A stretch of DNA of 64,000 nt from Candidatus Korobacter versatilis (lineage in GTDB: Bacteria > Acidobacteriota > Terriglobia > Terriglobales > Acidobacteriaceae). Below the pieces are notes generated by a model, which was given only the letters and a program-made list of their open reading frames with translations, was not told the origin of the DNA and made no database searches. Numbering within the stretch: position 1 is the stretch's first letter; every line of letters begins with the position of its first letter. Of the stretch, positions 51,705 to 59,942 are shown one piece after another. A program made the position numbers and the translations under genes. The DNA is taken from NCBI GenBank assembly GCA_016185395.1, contig JACPNR010000011.1, forward strand, positions 1 to 64,000, in the 5' to 3' direction.

Positions 51705-52724
51705 ATGATCGTAGCGATGCAGGAAGCCGCCAGCGAAGAGCAGATCCAGCACGTGATCGAGCGGCTGGTCAATATGGGGTTCGAGGTGCACCGCTCCACG
51801 GGCACGCGCCAGACCGTGCTCGGGGCCGTCGGCCCGCGCTTTGATTTCGATGTTCGCGATATCGAGGTGCTCGCCGGCGTGGGCGAGGTGCATCGCATCT
51901 CCGCGCCCTACAAGCTGGTGGGACGAAGTTTCCGTCCCGAAGGCACCGTCATCCACTTCAAGAACGGCGTCACGCTCGGCGGCAGCGACGTCCACGTGAT
52001 GGCCGGTCCGTGCTCGGTGGAATCGCGCGAGCAATTGTTTGCCGTAGCGGAATCCACTAGCCGCGCCGGGGCAAAGTTCCTGCGTGGCGGCGCGTTCAAG
52101 CCGCGCACCTCTCCATATTCCTTCCAGGGACTGGGCGAGGAAGGCCTCAAGCTGCTGCGCGCGGCGGGCGACCAGTTCAACATGCTCGTCGTCAGCGAAG
52201 TCATGGAGATCTCGCAGATCGCGCTCATGCTGCCCTACGTGGACGTGCTGCAGGTCGGCGCGCGCAACATGCAGAACTTCAACCTGCTGCGCGAGCTGGG
52301 CAAAGCACGCAAGCCGGTGTTGCTCAAGCGCGGCATCGCCGCCACCATCGAGGAGCTGCTGCTCTCCGGCGAGTACATCATGGCGGGCGGCAATTACGAA
52401 GTGATGTTGTGCGAGCGCGGCATCCGCACGTTCGAGACGTACACGCGCAACACGCTCGACATCTCCGCCATCCCCATCGTGCACAAGCTCTCGCACCTGC
52501 CGATGGTCTCCGACCCATCGCACGGCACGGGGCGCCGCGACAAAGTCGCGCCCATGGCGCGCGCCTCGGTCGCCGCCGGCGCGGACGCGGTACTGATCGA
52601 GGTGCACAACGAGCCCGAGAAGGCGCTCTCGGATGGCGCGCAGTCGCTCTATCCCGAGCAGTTCGCCGAACTCATGGGACAGTTGCGCATCATCGCGCCG
52701 GCGGTCGGGCGCAAACTGGCATAA
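51705..52724 (+). CDS. aroF: 3-Deoxy-7-phosphoheptulonate (DAHP) synthase
   Basis: A 339-residue enzyme condensing PEP and erythrose 4-phosphate, the first shikimate-pathway step. An N-terminal ferredoxin-like/ACT-like regulatory part (about 1-85) is followed by the barrel: MAGPCSVESREQ, RGGAFKPRTSPYSFQG, KRGIAATIEE and SDPSHGTGRRDKV. Start ATG 51705. This is the short beta-type I enzyme with a fused N-terminal domain. It is the second aromatic gene next to an inserted four-helix-bundle gene. Confidence 0.95.
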   Translation: MIVAMQEAASEEQIQHVIERLVNMGFEVHRSTGTRQTVLGAVGPRFDFDVRDIEVLAGVGEVHRISAPYKLVGRSFRPEGTVIHFKNGVTLGGSDVHVMAGPCSVESREQLFAVAESTSRAGAKFLRGGAFKPRTSPYSFQGLGEEGLKLLRAAGDQFNMLVVSEVMEISQIALMLPYVDVLQVGARNMQNFNLLRELGKARKPVLLKRGIAATIEELLLSGEYIMAGGNYEVMLCERGIRTFETYTRNTLDISAIPIVHKLSHLPMVSDPSHGTGRRDKVAPMARASVAAGADAVLIEVHNEPEKALSDGAQSLYPEQFAELMGQLRIIAPAVGRKLA

Positions 52725-52736
52725 GGGAGCGTTCAA

Positions 52737-52805
52737 ACCGCCGAGGCCGCGGGGAGCGCCAAGCTTTCTTTCGATTTCTCGGCGTACTCGGCGACCTCGG
52801 CGGTA
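52737..52805. repeat. CCGCCGAGG-type inverted repeat upstream of tyrA
   Basis: ACCGCCGAGGCCGCGGGGAG on the left faces CTCGGCGACCTCGGCGGT on the right. The same GCCGAGG words return at 53724-53822, inside the end of tyrA, so tyrA is bracketed by this repeat. Confidence 0.75.
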
Positions 52806-52830
52806 GATTGTCTTTCGCTCTTCCCTCGAT

Positions 52831-53826
52831 ATGTTCAAGCAGATCACCATCGTCGGTACGGGACTCATCGGCGGCTCGCTTGGGCTCGCGCTCAAGTGTG
52901 CGCGCTTCAAGGCCGCGGGGTTCAAAGGGACGATCATTGGTTGTGACCGCGCCGAGGTGCTGAAGGCCGCGCGCCAGCGCGGCGCCATCGACCGCGGCGA
53001 GACCGACTGCAGCGCGGCGCTGCGCGGTTCGGACCTGGTCATCCTCGCCACGCCGGTCGGCGCCATCATCGACTTCCTCGACCGCCTCGGCCCCGCGCTG
53101 GGGAAGCGCGTGTTCGTGACCGACGTGGGCAGCACCAAGCAGGAGATCGTCGCGCGCGCGCGGCACGTGTTCGGTCCCGAGGCCGCAACGCGCTTTCTCG
53201 GCGGACACCCCATGGCCGGCAAGGAGCACGGCGGCATCGCGCACGCCGGCGCCGCCTTGTTCCAAGACGCGCTCTGGTTCCTCACGCCCGCGCACGATCA
53301 GGACTTGGACGACGGCGCCGCCGCGGACTGGGCCGAGCTGGTCGCCGCCATCGGCGCCCGCGTCACCACCATCACGCCCGAAGCGCACGACCAGCTCGTC
53401 GCCTGGACGAGCCACCTGCCGCAACTGCTTTCCACCGCGCTGGCGTCTTCGCTGGCCGATTTCGCCGAACAACTCGCCGCCGATGCCGGCGACGACATCG
53501 AAGTCCGCGAGGCCGGCGGGCGCGGGCTCCGCGACATGACGCGCCTCGCCGGCAGTCCCTACGACATGTGGCGCGACATCGCGCTCACCAACACCGCCAA
53601 CATCGCCGACGCGCTCCTGCAACTCGAGCAGAAGCTCGCGCACATCCGCGAGAACCTGCGAACACGCGAGCTCGAAGCGGAGTTTCGGCGCGGACAAGAT
53701 CAAGGTCAAAGCCAAAGCTTCAACGCCGAGGCGCCGAGTGCGCCGAGGAAGAGCAAGAGGAAAAACAAAAAGACCAGGAAACAAAAAAAGCAAAAGACCT
53801 CGGCGTCCTCTGCGCCTCGGCGGTGA
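52831..53826 (+). CDS. tyrA: Prephenate dehydrogenase
   Basis: A 331-residue NAD(P)-dependent enzyme converting prephenate to 4-hydroxyphenylpyruvate, for tyrosine. The Rossmann loop is VGTGLIGGSLGLAL (about residue 7-20); VTDVGSTKQEIV, GGHPMAGKEHGGI and SHLPQLLS are family motifs. Start ATG 52831. The enzyme core ends near residue 290; the last 40 residues (KSKRKNKKTRKQKKQK etc.) are translated from an inverted repeat, so the C-terminus is a genome-specific basic tail. Confidence 0.93.
   Translation: MFKQITIVGTGLIGGSLGLALKCARFKAAGFKGTIIGCDRAEVLKAARQRGAIDRGETDCSAALRGSDLVILATPVGAIIDFLDRLGPALGKRVFVTDVGSTKQEIVARARHVFGPEAATRFLGGHPMAGKEHGGIAHAGAALFQDALWFLTPAHDQDLDDGAAADWAELVAAIGARVTTITPEAHDQLVAWTSHLPQLLSTALASSLADFAEQLAADAGDDIEVREAGGRGLRDMTRLAGSPYDMWRDIALTNTANIADALLQLEQKLAHIRENLRTRELEAEFRRGQDQGQSQSFNAEAPSAPRKSKRKNKKTRKQKKQKTSASSAPRR
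53724..53822. repeat. CGCCGAGG-type inverted repeat inside the tyrA 3' end
   Basis: Left arm 53724-53748 (CGCCGAGGCGC, CGCCGAGG) and right arm 53798-53822 (CCTCGGCG, GCGCCTCGGCG) pair with a central mismatch region around an A-rich centre. The reading frame of tyrA passes through the whole element and stops four bases after it. Confidence 0.8.
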
Positions 53827-53871
53827 AGCCTCCGTTTGCGCCGCCGCAGACCCGCAACTAGAATCCTTCCC

Positions 53872-54573
53872 ATGAACAAGGTAGTCGCCAGCGCCGACGA
53901 AGCCGTGCGCGACATACAGGACGGCGCCACCATCATGGTGGGCGGCTTCGGGCTGTGCGGCATCCCGGAGAACCTGATCGCCGCGCTGCGCCGCAAGGGC
54001 GTGAAGGACCTCACCACCATCTCCAACAACGTCGGCATCGACGACTTCGGCCTCGGCCTCCTCCTCACCAACGGACAGATCCGCAAACACATCGGCACCT
54101 ACGTCGGCGAGAACAAGACGCTCGAGACCATGGTGCTTACAGGCAAGATCGAGCTCGAACTCAATCCCCAGGGGACGTTCAGCGAGCGCATCCGCGCCGG
54201 CGGCGCCGGCATTCCCGCGTTCTTCACCCCCACCGGTTACGGCACCGTCATCGCCGAGGGCAAGGAAACGCGCGATTTCAACGGACGCCCCTACGTCATG
54301 GAGCGGGCGCTGCAGGCCGACTTCGCCTTCATCAAAGCCTGGCGCGGCGACGAGTGGGGCAACCTCGTCTATCGCAAGACCGCGCGCAACTTCAATCCCA
54401 TGATGGCGACGGCCGCGAAGGTCACCATCGCCGAAGTCGAAGAACTGGTCGCGGTCGGCAAGCTCGAGCCCGATAGCGTCCACACGCCGAGCATCTACGT
54501 GAAGCGCATCTTCCAGGGACCGTCGTACCAGCGCCGCATCGAGAAACGCACGCTGCGGAAGGCGACGGCGTGA
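53872..54573 (+). CDS. scoA: 3-Oxoacid CoA-transferase subunit A
   Basis: A 233-residue subunit transferring CoA between succinyl-CoA and acetoacetate or related acids. GGFGLCGIPENLIAAL and NNVGIDDFGLGLLL are typical, as are RAGGAGIPAFFTPTGYGT and VYRKTARNFNPMMA. Start ATG 53872. Its partner scoB follows 59 bp downstream with a hairpin between. Confidence 0.93.
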   Translation: MNKVVASADEAVRDIQDGATIMVGGFGLCGIPENLIAALRRKGVKDLTTISNNVGIDDFGLGLLLTNGQIRKHIGTYVGENKTLETMVLTGKIELELNPQGTFSERIRAGGAGIPAFFTPTGYGTVIAEGKETRDFNGRPYVMERALQADFAFIKAWRGDEWGNLVYRKTARNFNPMMATAAKVTIAEVEELVAVGKLEPDSVHTPSIYVKRIFQGPSYQRRIEKRTLRKATA

Positions 54574-54592
54574 TGGCCAAAGATCCAGGGTA

Positions 54593-54614
54593 GAGACGCC
54601 CTTCTGGGCGTCTC
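54593..54614 (+). terminator. Perfect hairpin between scoA and scoB
   Basis: GAGACGCCC pairs perfectly with GGGCGTCTC around TTCT. No T-run follows, so it is not a full terminator. It may adjust subunit expression or mRNA stability. The type entry is the nearest available. Confidence 0.4.
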
Positions 54615-54632
54615 AGCAGTCGACAGGCATAA

Positions 54633-55337
54633 ATGAATATGGCAACGCCAACCAAGCCAAGCGGTCCCGAAACCAAAGACACGACCAAGCGCGACCGCAT
54701 CGTGAAGCGCATCGCTGCCGAACTGCGCGACGGTTTCTACGTGAACCTCGGCATCGGCATGCCCACGCTGGTCGCGAACCACGTCCCGCCGGGGATGCAC
54801 GTCGTGCTGCAGAGCGAGAACGGCATGCTCGGCATCGGACCGTATCCCGTCGCGGGGCAGGAAGATCCCGACCTGATCAACGCCGGCAAAGAGACCATCA
54901 CCGAGATCCCCGGCACGGCGTACTTCAACTCCGCCGACTCCTTCGCCATGATCCGCGGCGGGCACGTTGACCTCAGCGTGCTTGGCGCCATGGAAGTGGA
55001 CGAGCAAGGCAACCTCGCCAACTGGATGATCCCCGGCAAGATGGTCAAAGGCATGGGCGGCGCCATGGACCTGGTCGCGGGCGCGCGCCGCACCGTCATC
55101 GCCATGGAGCACGTGACGAAAGACGGCCAACCGAAGATCCTGAAGCAGTGCACGCTGCCGCTGACCGGCGTCCGCGTGGTGGACACCATCGTCACCGAGA
55201 TGGCCTACATCCGCGTCGTCAAAGATGAAGGCCTGGTGCTGGAGGAAATCGCGCCCGGACTCACCGCCGCCGACGTGCAGAAGGCGACCGCCGCCAAGCT
55301 CATCGTCAGCCCCGCGCTGAAGACCATGCAGTTCTAG
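54633..55337 (+). CDS. scoB: 3-Oxoacid CoA-transferase subunit B
   Basis: A 234-residue catalytic subunit. The active-site Glu is in [14 protein letters not shown] (about residue 62); [17 protein letters not shown] and [15 protein letters not shown] are further motifs. Start ATG 54633. The TAG stop runs straight into a double-hairpin repeat (55338-55385). Confidence 0.93.
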   Translation: MNMATPTKPSGPETKDTTKRDRIVKRIAAELRDGFYVNLGIGMPTLVANHVPPGMHVVLQSENGMLGIGPYPVAGQEDPDLINAGKETITEIPGTAYFNSADSFAMIRGGHVDLSVLGAMEVDEQGNLANWMIPGKMVKGMGGAMDLVAGARRTVIAMEHVTKDGQPKILKQCTLPLTGVRVVDTIVTEMAYIRVVKDEGLVLEEIAPGLTAADVQKATAAKLIVSPALKTMQF

Positions 55338-55385
55338 TAGCGCCGGCGTCCCGCCGGCTGTAGCGCGGGCATCTTGCCCGCGCTT
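55338..55385. repeat. Double-hairpin repeat (GCCGGCG / GCGGGC)
   Basis: TAGCGCCGGCGTCCCGCCGGC, then GTAGCGCGGGCATCTTGCCCGCGCT. It matches 8119-8164 in inverted orientation. It starts on the base after the scoB stop. Confidence 0.8.
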
Positions 55386-55552
55386 TTCAGGAGCGCGGAA
55401 CTACGCGCGGACGCGGGCGACCCCGGCACGCCCTTGAGGGACTCGGTCAATGGAGCGCTCCACACCATCGCAAATTGACCGATATCGGTCGAGGAGATTT
55501 TCGTCCCTAAAAACCGGTGGAAGCAGCGCCTTCCACGCTGCCGCAGGCTCGC

Positions 55553-55587
55553 AAAAAAAAACGCGGCCCGCAGAGCGGGGACCGCGT
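55553..55587 (-). terminator. Terminator of the aldehyde dehydrogenase gene
   Basis: ACGCGG pairs with CCGCGT, with an additional GC-rich inner stem, and on the minus strand nine Ts follow. It lies about 140 bp after the aldehyde dehydrogenase stop. Confidence 0.8.
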
Positions 55588-55603
55588 GGAATGCTCTTTG
55601 AAA

Positions 55604-55672
55604 ATCCGCGTGATCCGTGCCATCCGTGGCCAAGGGTTTCAGCTCCGCGTTCATCCGCGGCCATCAGCGGCG
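55604..55672. repeat. CACGGAT-related repeat at a convergent junction
   Basis: ATCCGCGTGATCCGTGCC followed by ATCCGTGG and later CATCCGCGG and CAGCGG words. This is one arm type of the elements at 6308-6385 and 34904-35001. A second arm is not clear. Confidence 0.55.
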
Positions 55673-55687
55673 AAAAGGGTTTGACCG

Positions 55688-55720
55688 TCTAGCCACCAGC
55701 CACTAGCCAATAGCCACTGG
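55688..55720. repeat. Word repeat, family A, without an associated gene
   Basis: CTAGCCACCAGCCACTAGCC followed by AATAGCCACTGG. The words are those of the right arm at 13142-13173. It lies six bases from the aldehyde dehydrogenase stop. Confidence 0.65.
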
Positions 55721-55725
55721 TTCCC

Positions 55726-57228
55726 TCAGATCTGCGCGCAGACCGCTTTCACTTCCGTGTACAGCTCGAGTGAATCTTTGCCCATCTCGCGTCCCCATCC
55801 CGATTGCTTGTAGCCGCCGAAGGGCAGGGCGGCGTCGAAGATGTTGTAGCAGTTGATCCAGACCGTGCCGGCGCGCATCTTCTCGGCGAGGCGATGCGCT
55901 TTGCTCACGTCCTTGGTCCAGATGCCGGCCGCGAGTCCGTAGATGGAATCGTTGGCGCGCGCCGCGACCTCGGCCGTGTCCTTGAACGGGATGGCGGCCA
56001 CGACCGGTCCGAAGATCTCTTCCTGGATGACCTTCATCTTGTCGTTGGTGTTGACCAGCACCGTGGGCTCCACGAAGTAGCCCTTGTCGCCGTGCTTCTT
56101 GCCGCCGGCGACCGCCTTCGCGCCTTCGCTGAATCCGGATTCGAGGAAGCCGCAGACGCGCGCGAGCTGCTCGGCGGAGACGAGCGGGCCCATCTGCGTG
56201 TCGGCGTCGAGTCCGGAGCCGATCTTGATCTTCTTCGCCTGCTCGGCCACGCCTTCGACCACCTGGTCATAGATGGGCTGCTCGATGAAGAGACGCGAGC
56301 CGGCGCAGCAGCATTGTCCGTGGTTGAAGAAGATGGCGCTGGCCGCGCCGCGGATGGCGCCCTTGATGTCGGCGTCGGCGAACACGACGTTGGGAGACTT
56401 GCCGCCCAGCTCGAGCGACACTTTCTTCAAGTTGCCGGCCGCGGCCTGCAGGATGAGCTTGCCGACCTCGGTCGAGCCGGTGAAGGCGACCTTGTCCACG
56501 TCGGGATGCGCAGCCAGGGCCGCGCCGGCCGTCTCGCCGAATCCGGGGACGACGTTGACCACGCCATCAGGGAATCCGGCCTCGGCGAACAGCTCGCCAA
56601 GACGGATCGCCGTCAGCGGCGTTTGCTCGGCCGGCTTCAGGACCACGGTGTTGCCGGTCGCGAGCGCGGGCCCGAGTTTCCACGCCGCCATCAGCAGCGG
56701 GAAGTTCCACGGGATGATCTGTCCGACCACGCCCACCGGCTCGCGCCTGGTGTAAGCAAAAAACTTCGCGCCCGGCGCGTACGGGACGGAGATCGGGAAC
56801 GTGGCGCCTTCGATCTTGGTGGCCCATCCCGCCATGTAACGGAAGAGGTCGACGGCGAGTGGGACGTCGGCAGCGCGCGCGATGGAGAGCGGCTTGCCGT
56901 TGTCGAGCGATTCGAGCGTGGCGAATTCTTCGAGGTTCTTCTCGAGCAGGTCGGCGAGCCGCCACATCAGCTTGCCGCGTTCCGAGGCCGTCATGGTGGA
57001 CCACGGCCCTACTTCGAACGCCTTGCGCGCGGCCTTGACGGCGCGTTCGATGTCCTCACGGTCGCCCTCGGCAACGCGCGCCAGCACTTCGCCGGTCGCG
57101 GGATTGTAGGTGTCAAAGGTCTTGCCGCTGGCGGCCTCGGACCACTTGCCGCCGATCAGGATCTTGGCGGTCTTCGAGACGAAGCTCGAAGCCTTCGGGT
57201 CGATGCTGGGAGAGATGGCGATGCCCAT
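55726..57228 (-). CDS. NAD(P)-dependent aldehyde dehydrogenase
   Basis: A 500-residue aldehyde dehydrogenase. The active-site Cys is in NHGQCCCAGSRLF (about residue 300), the Glu in VSLELGGKSPNVV; GGYKQSGWGREMG near the C-terminus is typical. The N-terminal FDTYNPATGEVLA is normal. Start ATG 57228 with AGGAGG eight bases upstream. Substrate not predicted. It converges on scoB across a repeat-rich spacer. Confidence 0.94.
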   Translation of the reverse strand: MGIAISPSIDPKASSFVSKTAKILIGGKWSEAASGKTFDTYNPATGEVLARVAEGDREDIERAVKAARKAFEVGPWSTMTASERGKLMWRLADLLEKNLEEFATLESLDNGKPLSIARAADVPLAVDLFRYMAGWATKIEGATFPISVPYAPGAKFFAYTRREPVGVVGQIIPWNFPLLMAAWKLGPALATGNTVVLKPAEQTPLTAIRLGELFAEAGFPDGVVNVVPGFGETAGAALAAHPDVDKVAFTGSTEVGKLILQAAAGNLKKVSLELGGKSPNVVFADADIKGAIRGAASAIFFNHGQCCCAGSRLFIEQPIYDQVVEGVAEQAKKIKIGSGLDADTQMGPLVSAEQLARVCGFLESGFSEGAKAVAGGKKHGDKGYFVEPTVLVNTNDKMKVIQEEIFGPVVAAIPFKDTAEVAARANDSIYGLAAGIWTKDVSKAHRLAEKMRAGTVWINCYNIFDAALPFGGYKQSGWGREMGKDSLELYTEVKAVCAQI

Positions 57229-57301
57229 GGTGTCCTCCTGGGAGAATGGTGCAAGAGGGAAATCGTAGTCCTCGGGCGCGATGGAACGCAACCGAGGAAG
57301 C

Positions 57302-57365
57302 AGTTAGTAGATAGGAGTCAGGAGTTGGCGAAGGACCGGTCGCGCTAACTCCTAGCTACTAACTC

Positions 57366-57381
<16 letters not shown>
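57302..57381. repeat. Family B inverted repeat, without an associated gene
   Basis: AGTTAGTAGATAGGAGTCAG and GGAGTT on the left face AACTCCTAGCTACTAACTCC and TAGCTCCTAACTACT on the right, with about 20 bases between. The words are those around 51300-51674 but no gene is enclosed. The minus-strand TAG stop of mtnA (57366-57368) and its last four codons are in the right arm. Confidence 0.8.
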
Positions 57382-58435
<1,054 letters not shown>

Positions 58436-58439
<4 letters not shown>

Positions 58440-59074
58440 GCGCCGGCGGCCGATTCTTTCAGGCGAAGGTGCTCGGCGCGGATGTGGTTCGCGGTGAAGA
58501 TGCTCACGAACTTCGCGGGAGCAGCGGCGGCTTCGACGGCGGAGCGTCCTGTGGCCTCCTCGCGCTCGACGAGACAGATGACGCCGGCGACCTCAAAGCC
58601 ATACTCGCGCGCCGCCGCGATGGCCTGAACGGTGGAGGCGCCGGTGGTGCAGACGTCGTCGACGATGACGACGCGCGCGCCCTTCTCGCGGAAGCCTTCG
58701 ATGCGCTGCGCGGTGCCGTGCGCCTTTTCCGCCTTGCGCACGAGGAAGCCGTGGATGAGGTACTCGGAAACGTCGTGTCCCTTGACGCGGGCGGGCGCGC
58801 GCGTCTGCACCGCCTGCGAACTGAGGATGGCGACGGCGACCACGATGGGGTCCGCGCCCATGGTCATGCCGCCGACGGCGCGCGGCTCCCACTTCTGCTT
58901 CTGGATCTCGTCGTAGACCACGCGGCCGGAAAGGCGCGCGCCCTCGGCGTGCAGCGTGGTCGCCCGGCAATCGACGTAGTAATCGCTCGTCGCACCGGAG
59001 GAGAGCTTGAACTCACCCAGGCGAAATGATCTGGTCGCCAGCAGTTGCAGCAATTGTTCGCGCGGAGTGGCCAT
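58436..59074 (-). CDS. pyrE: Orotate phosphoribosyltransferase
   Basis: A 212-residue pyrimidine-pathway enzyme making OMP from orotate and PRPP. The PRPP loop is [17 protein letters not shown] (about residue 125), with [16 protein letters not shown] at the substrate-binding N-terminus. Start ATG 59074; an extension to 59104 is hydrophobic but not supported. Its stop overlaps the mtnA start (ATGA). It follows the CPBP gene by about 30 bases in the opposite reading order (both minus strand). Confidence 0.93.
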
Positions 59075-59104
59075 AGTCGATAGTAAGAAAGCCCAGAGTA
59101 GCAC

Positions 59105-59932
59105 TCAGCGGTTGAAAGCGTCCATGTTGCGGAAACCGCCGGTCTGCAGCAGGATGACGCCAAAGAGCGTGGTGTTATACGCCATGTGGACCAGCGTACT
59201 CGCCATCACCGACTGGTAGCGCGCGCGCACCAGCGTGAGCACGAAGCCTACGAGGAACAACGTGAGCAGCGGCGCCCACGCGAGCGCGAGCTGGCCGGCG
59301 TGGAGCAGCGCGAAAGCGAGGGACGTGAGCACCAGGGCCGCGATCGCTCCGAGCGCGCGGTTCAGCACCGGATAGAGCAGTCCGCGGAAGAGCAGCTCTT
59401 CGACGATGGGGGCCACGAGCACGGCGAACACGAGCATCACGAAGGCGGACGAGCGGGTCTTGAAGAACTCGTCGATGGGCAATTGCTGGGGGATGGGGAG
59501 GAACTGGCCAAGCATCAGGATGGCGACGGCGAGCAGGACGCCCGCGGCGACGAGCGCGGCCCAGCGCTCGCGCGGCCAGGCGAAGGGGATGACGTCGGTG
59601 AGCCCGCGATCGTGGCGCGTGATCATCAGCATGTGGGTGAAGGCGATGAGCAGCAGGTACGCGACGGACTGTGCCGGCACCAGGATGACGGCGTTCCTGG
59701 CGAGCGCGGTCAGCGGCACGCCGGCATAGCGCGGCAGCATGTGCGCCGCGACCACGGCGAGCGCGGGAATGATGAGAACGAGGAAGACTCCGGCAACGAG
59801 CACCAGCAAAACGTCGAGCAAGCCGAAGATGGGCGCCTCGCGTGGAACGAGGCCGGGCGACGGCGGAGGCGTGAACACTTCCGGCGTGGGGTCGGGTGGC
59901 GCGGCAGGGACGGGTTGGAGCGGCGACGACAA
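59105..59932 (-). CDS. CPBP-family intramembrane metalloprotease
   Basis: A 275-residue polytopic membrane protein. The ABI/CPBP motifs are VEELLFRGLLY (EExxxR), FALLHAG and HMAYN, the Glu and His residues of the intramembrane metal site. About eight hydrophobic segments are present. The Pro-rich N-terminus is cytoplasmic or periplasmic. The start is uncertain: a TTG at 59932, ten bases after the uvrA stop, is my choice; a frame to 60022 exists inside uvrA. The role in the family is prenyl-protein processing or self-immunity; here it is unknown. Confidence 0.75.
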   Translation of the reverse strand: MSSPLQPVPAAPPDPTPEVFTPPPSPGLVPREAPIFGLLDVLLVLVAGVFLVLIIPALAVVAAHMLPRYAGVPLTALARNAVILVPAQSVAYLLLIAFTHMLMITRHDRGLTDVIPFAWPRERWAALVAAGVLLAVAILMLGQFLPIPQQLPIDEFFKTRSSAFVMLVFAVLVAPIVEELLFRGLLYPVLNRALGAIAALVLTSLAFALLHAGQLALAWAPLLTLFLVGFVLTLVRARYQSVMASTLVHMAYNTTLFGVILLQTGGFRNMDAFNR

Positions 59933-59942
59933 GAGAAGCAGT

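Larger units (their letters stand above)
55386..55725. other. 340-bp convergent intergenic region with hairpins and repeats
   Basis: It holds ACCGATATCGGT (a perfect 12-bp palindrome, near 55480), a terminator at 55553-55587, CACGGAT-related words (55604-55672), and family A words (55688-55720). No believable gene is present; minus-strand frames here simply translate the repeats. Confidence 0.5.

Noticed and set aside
55334-55654. 106-residue minus-strand frame between scoB and the aldehyde dehydrogenase
   Set aside because: Its sequence ([17 protein letters not shown] at the end) is a translation of the double-hairpin repeat. Such peptides occur wherever the repeat does.
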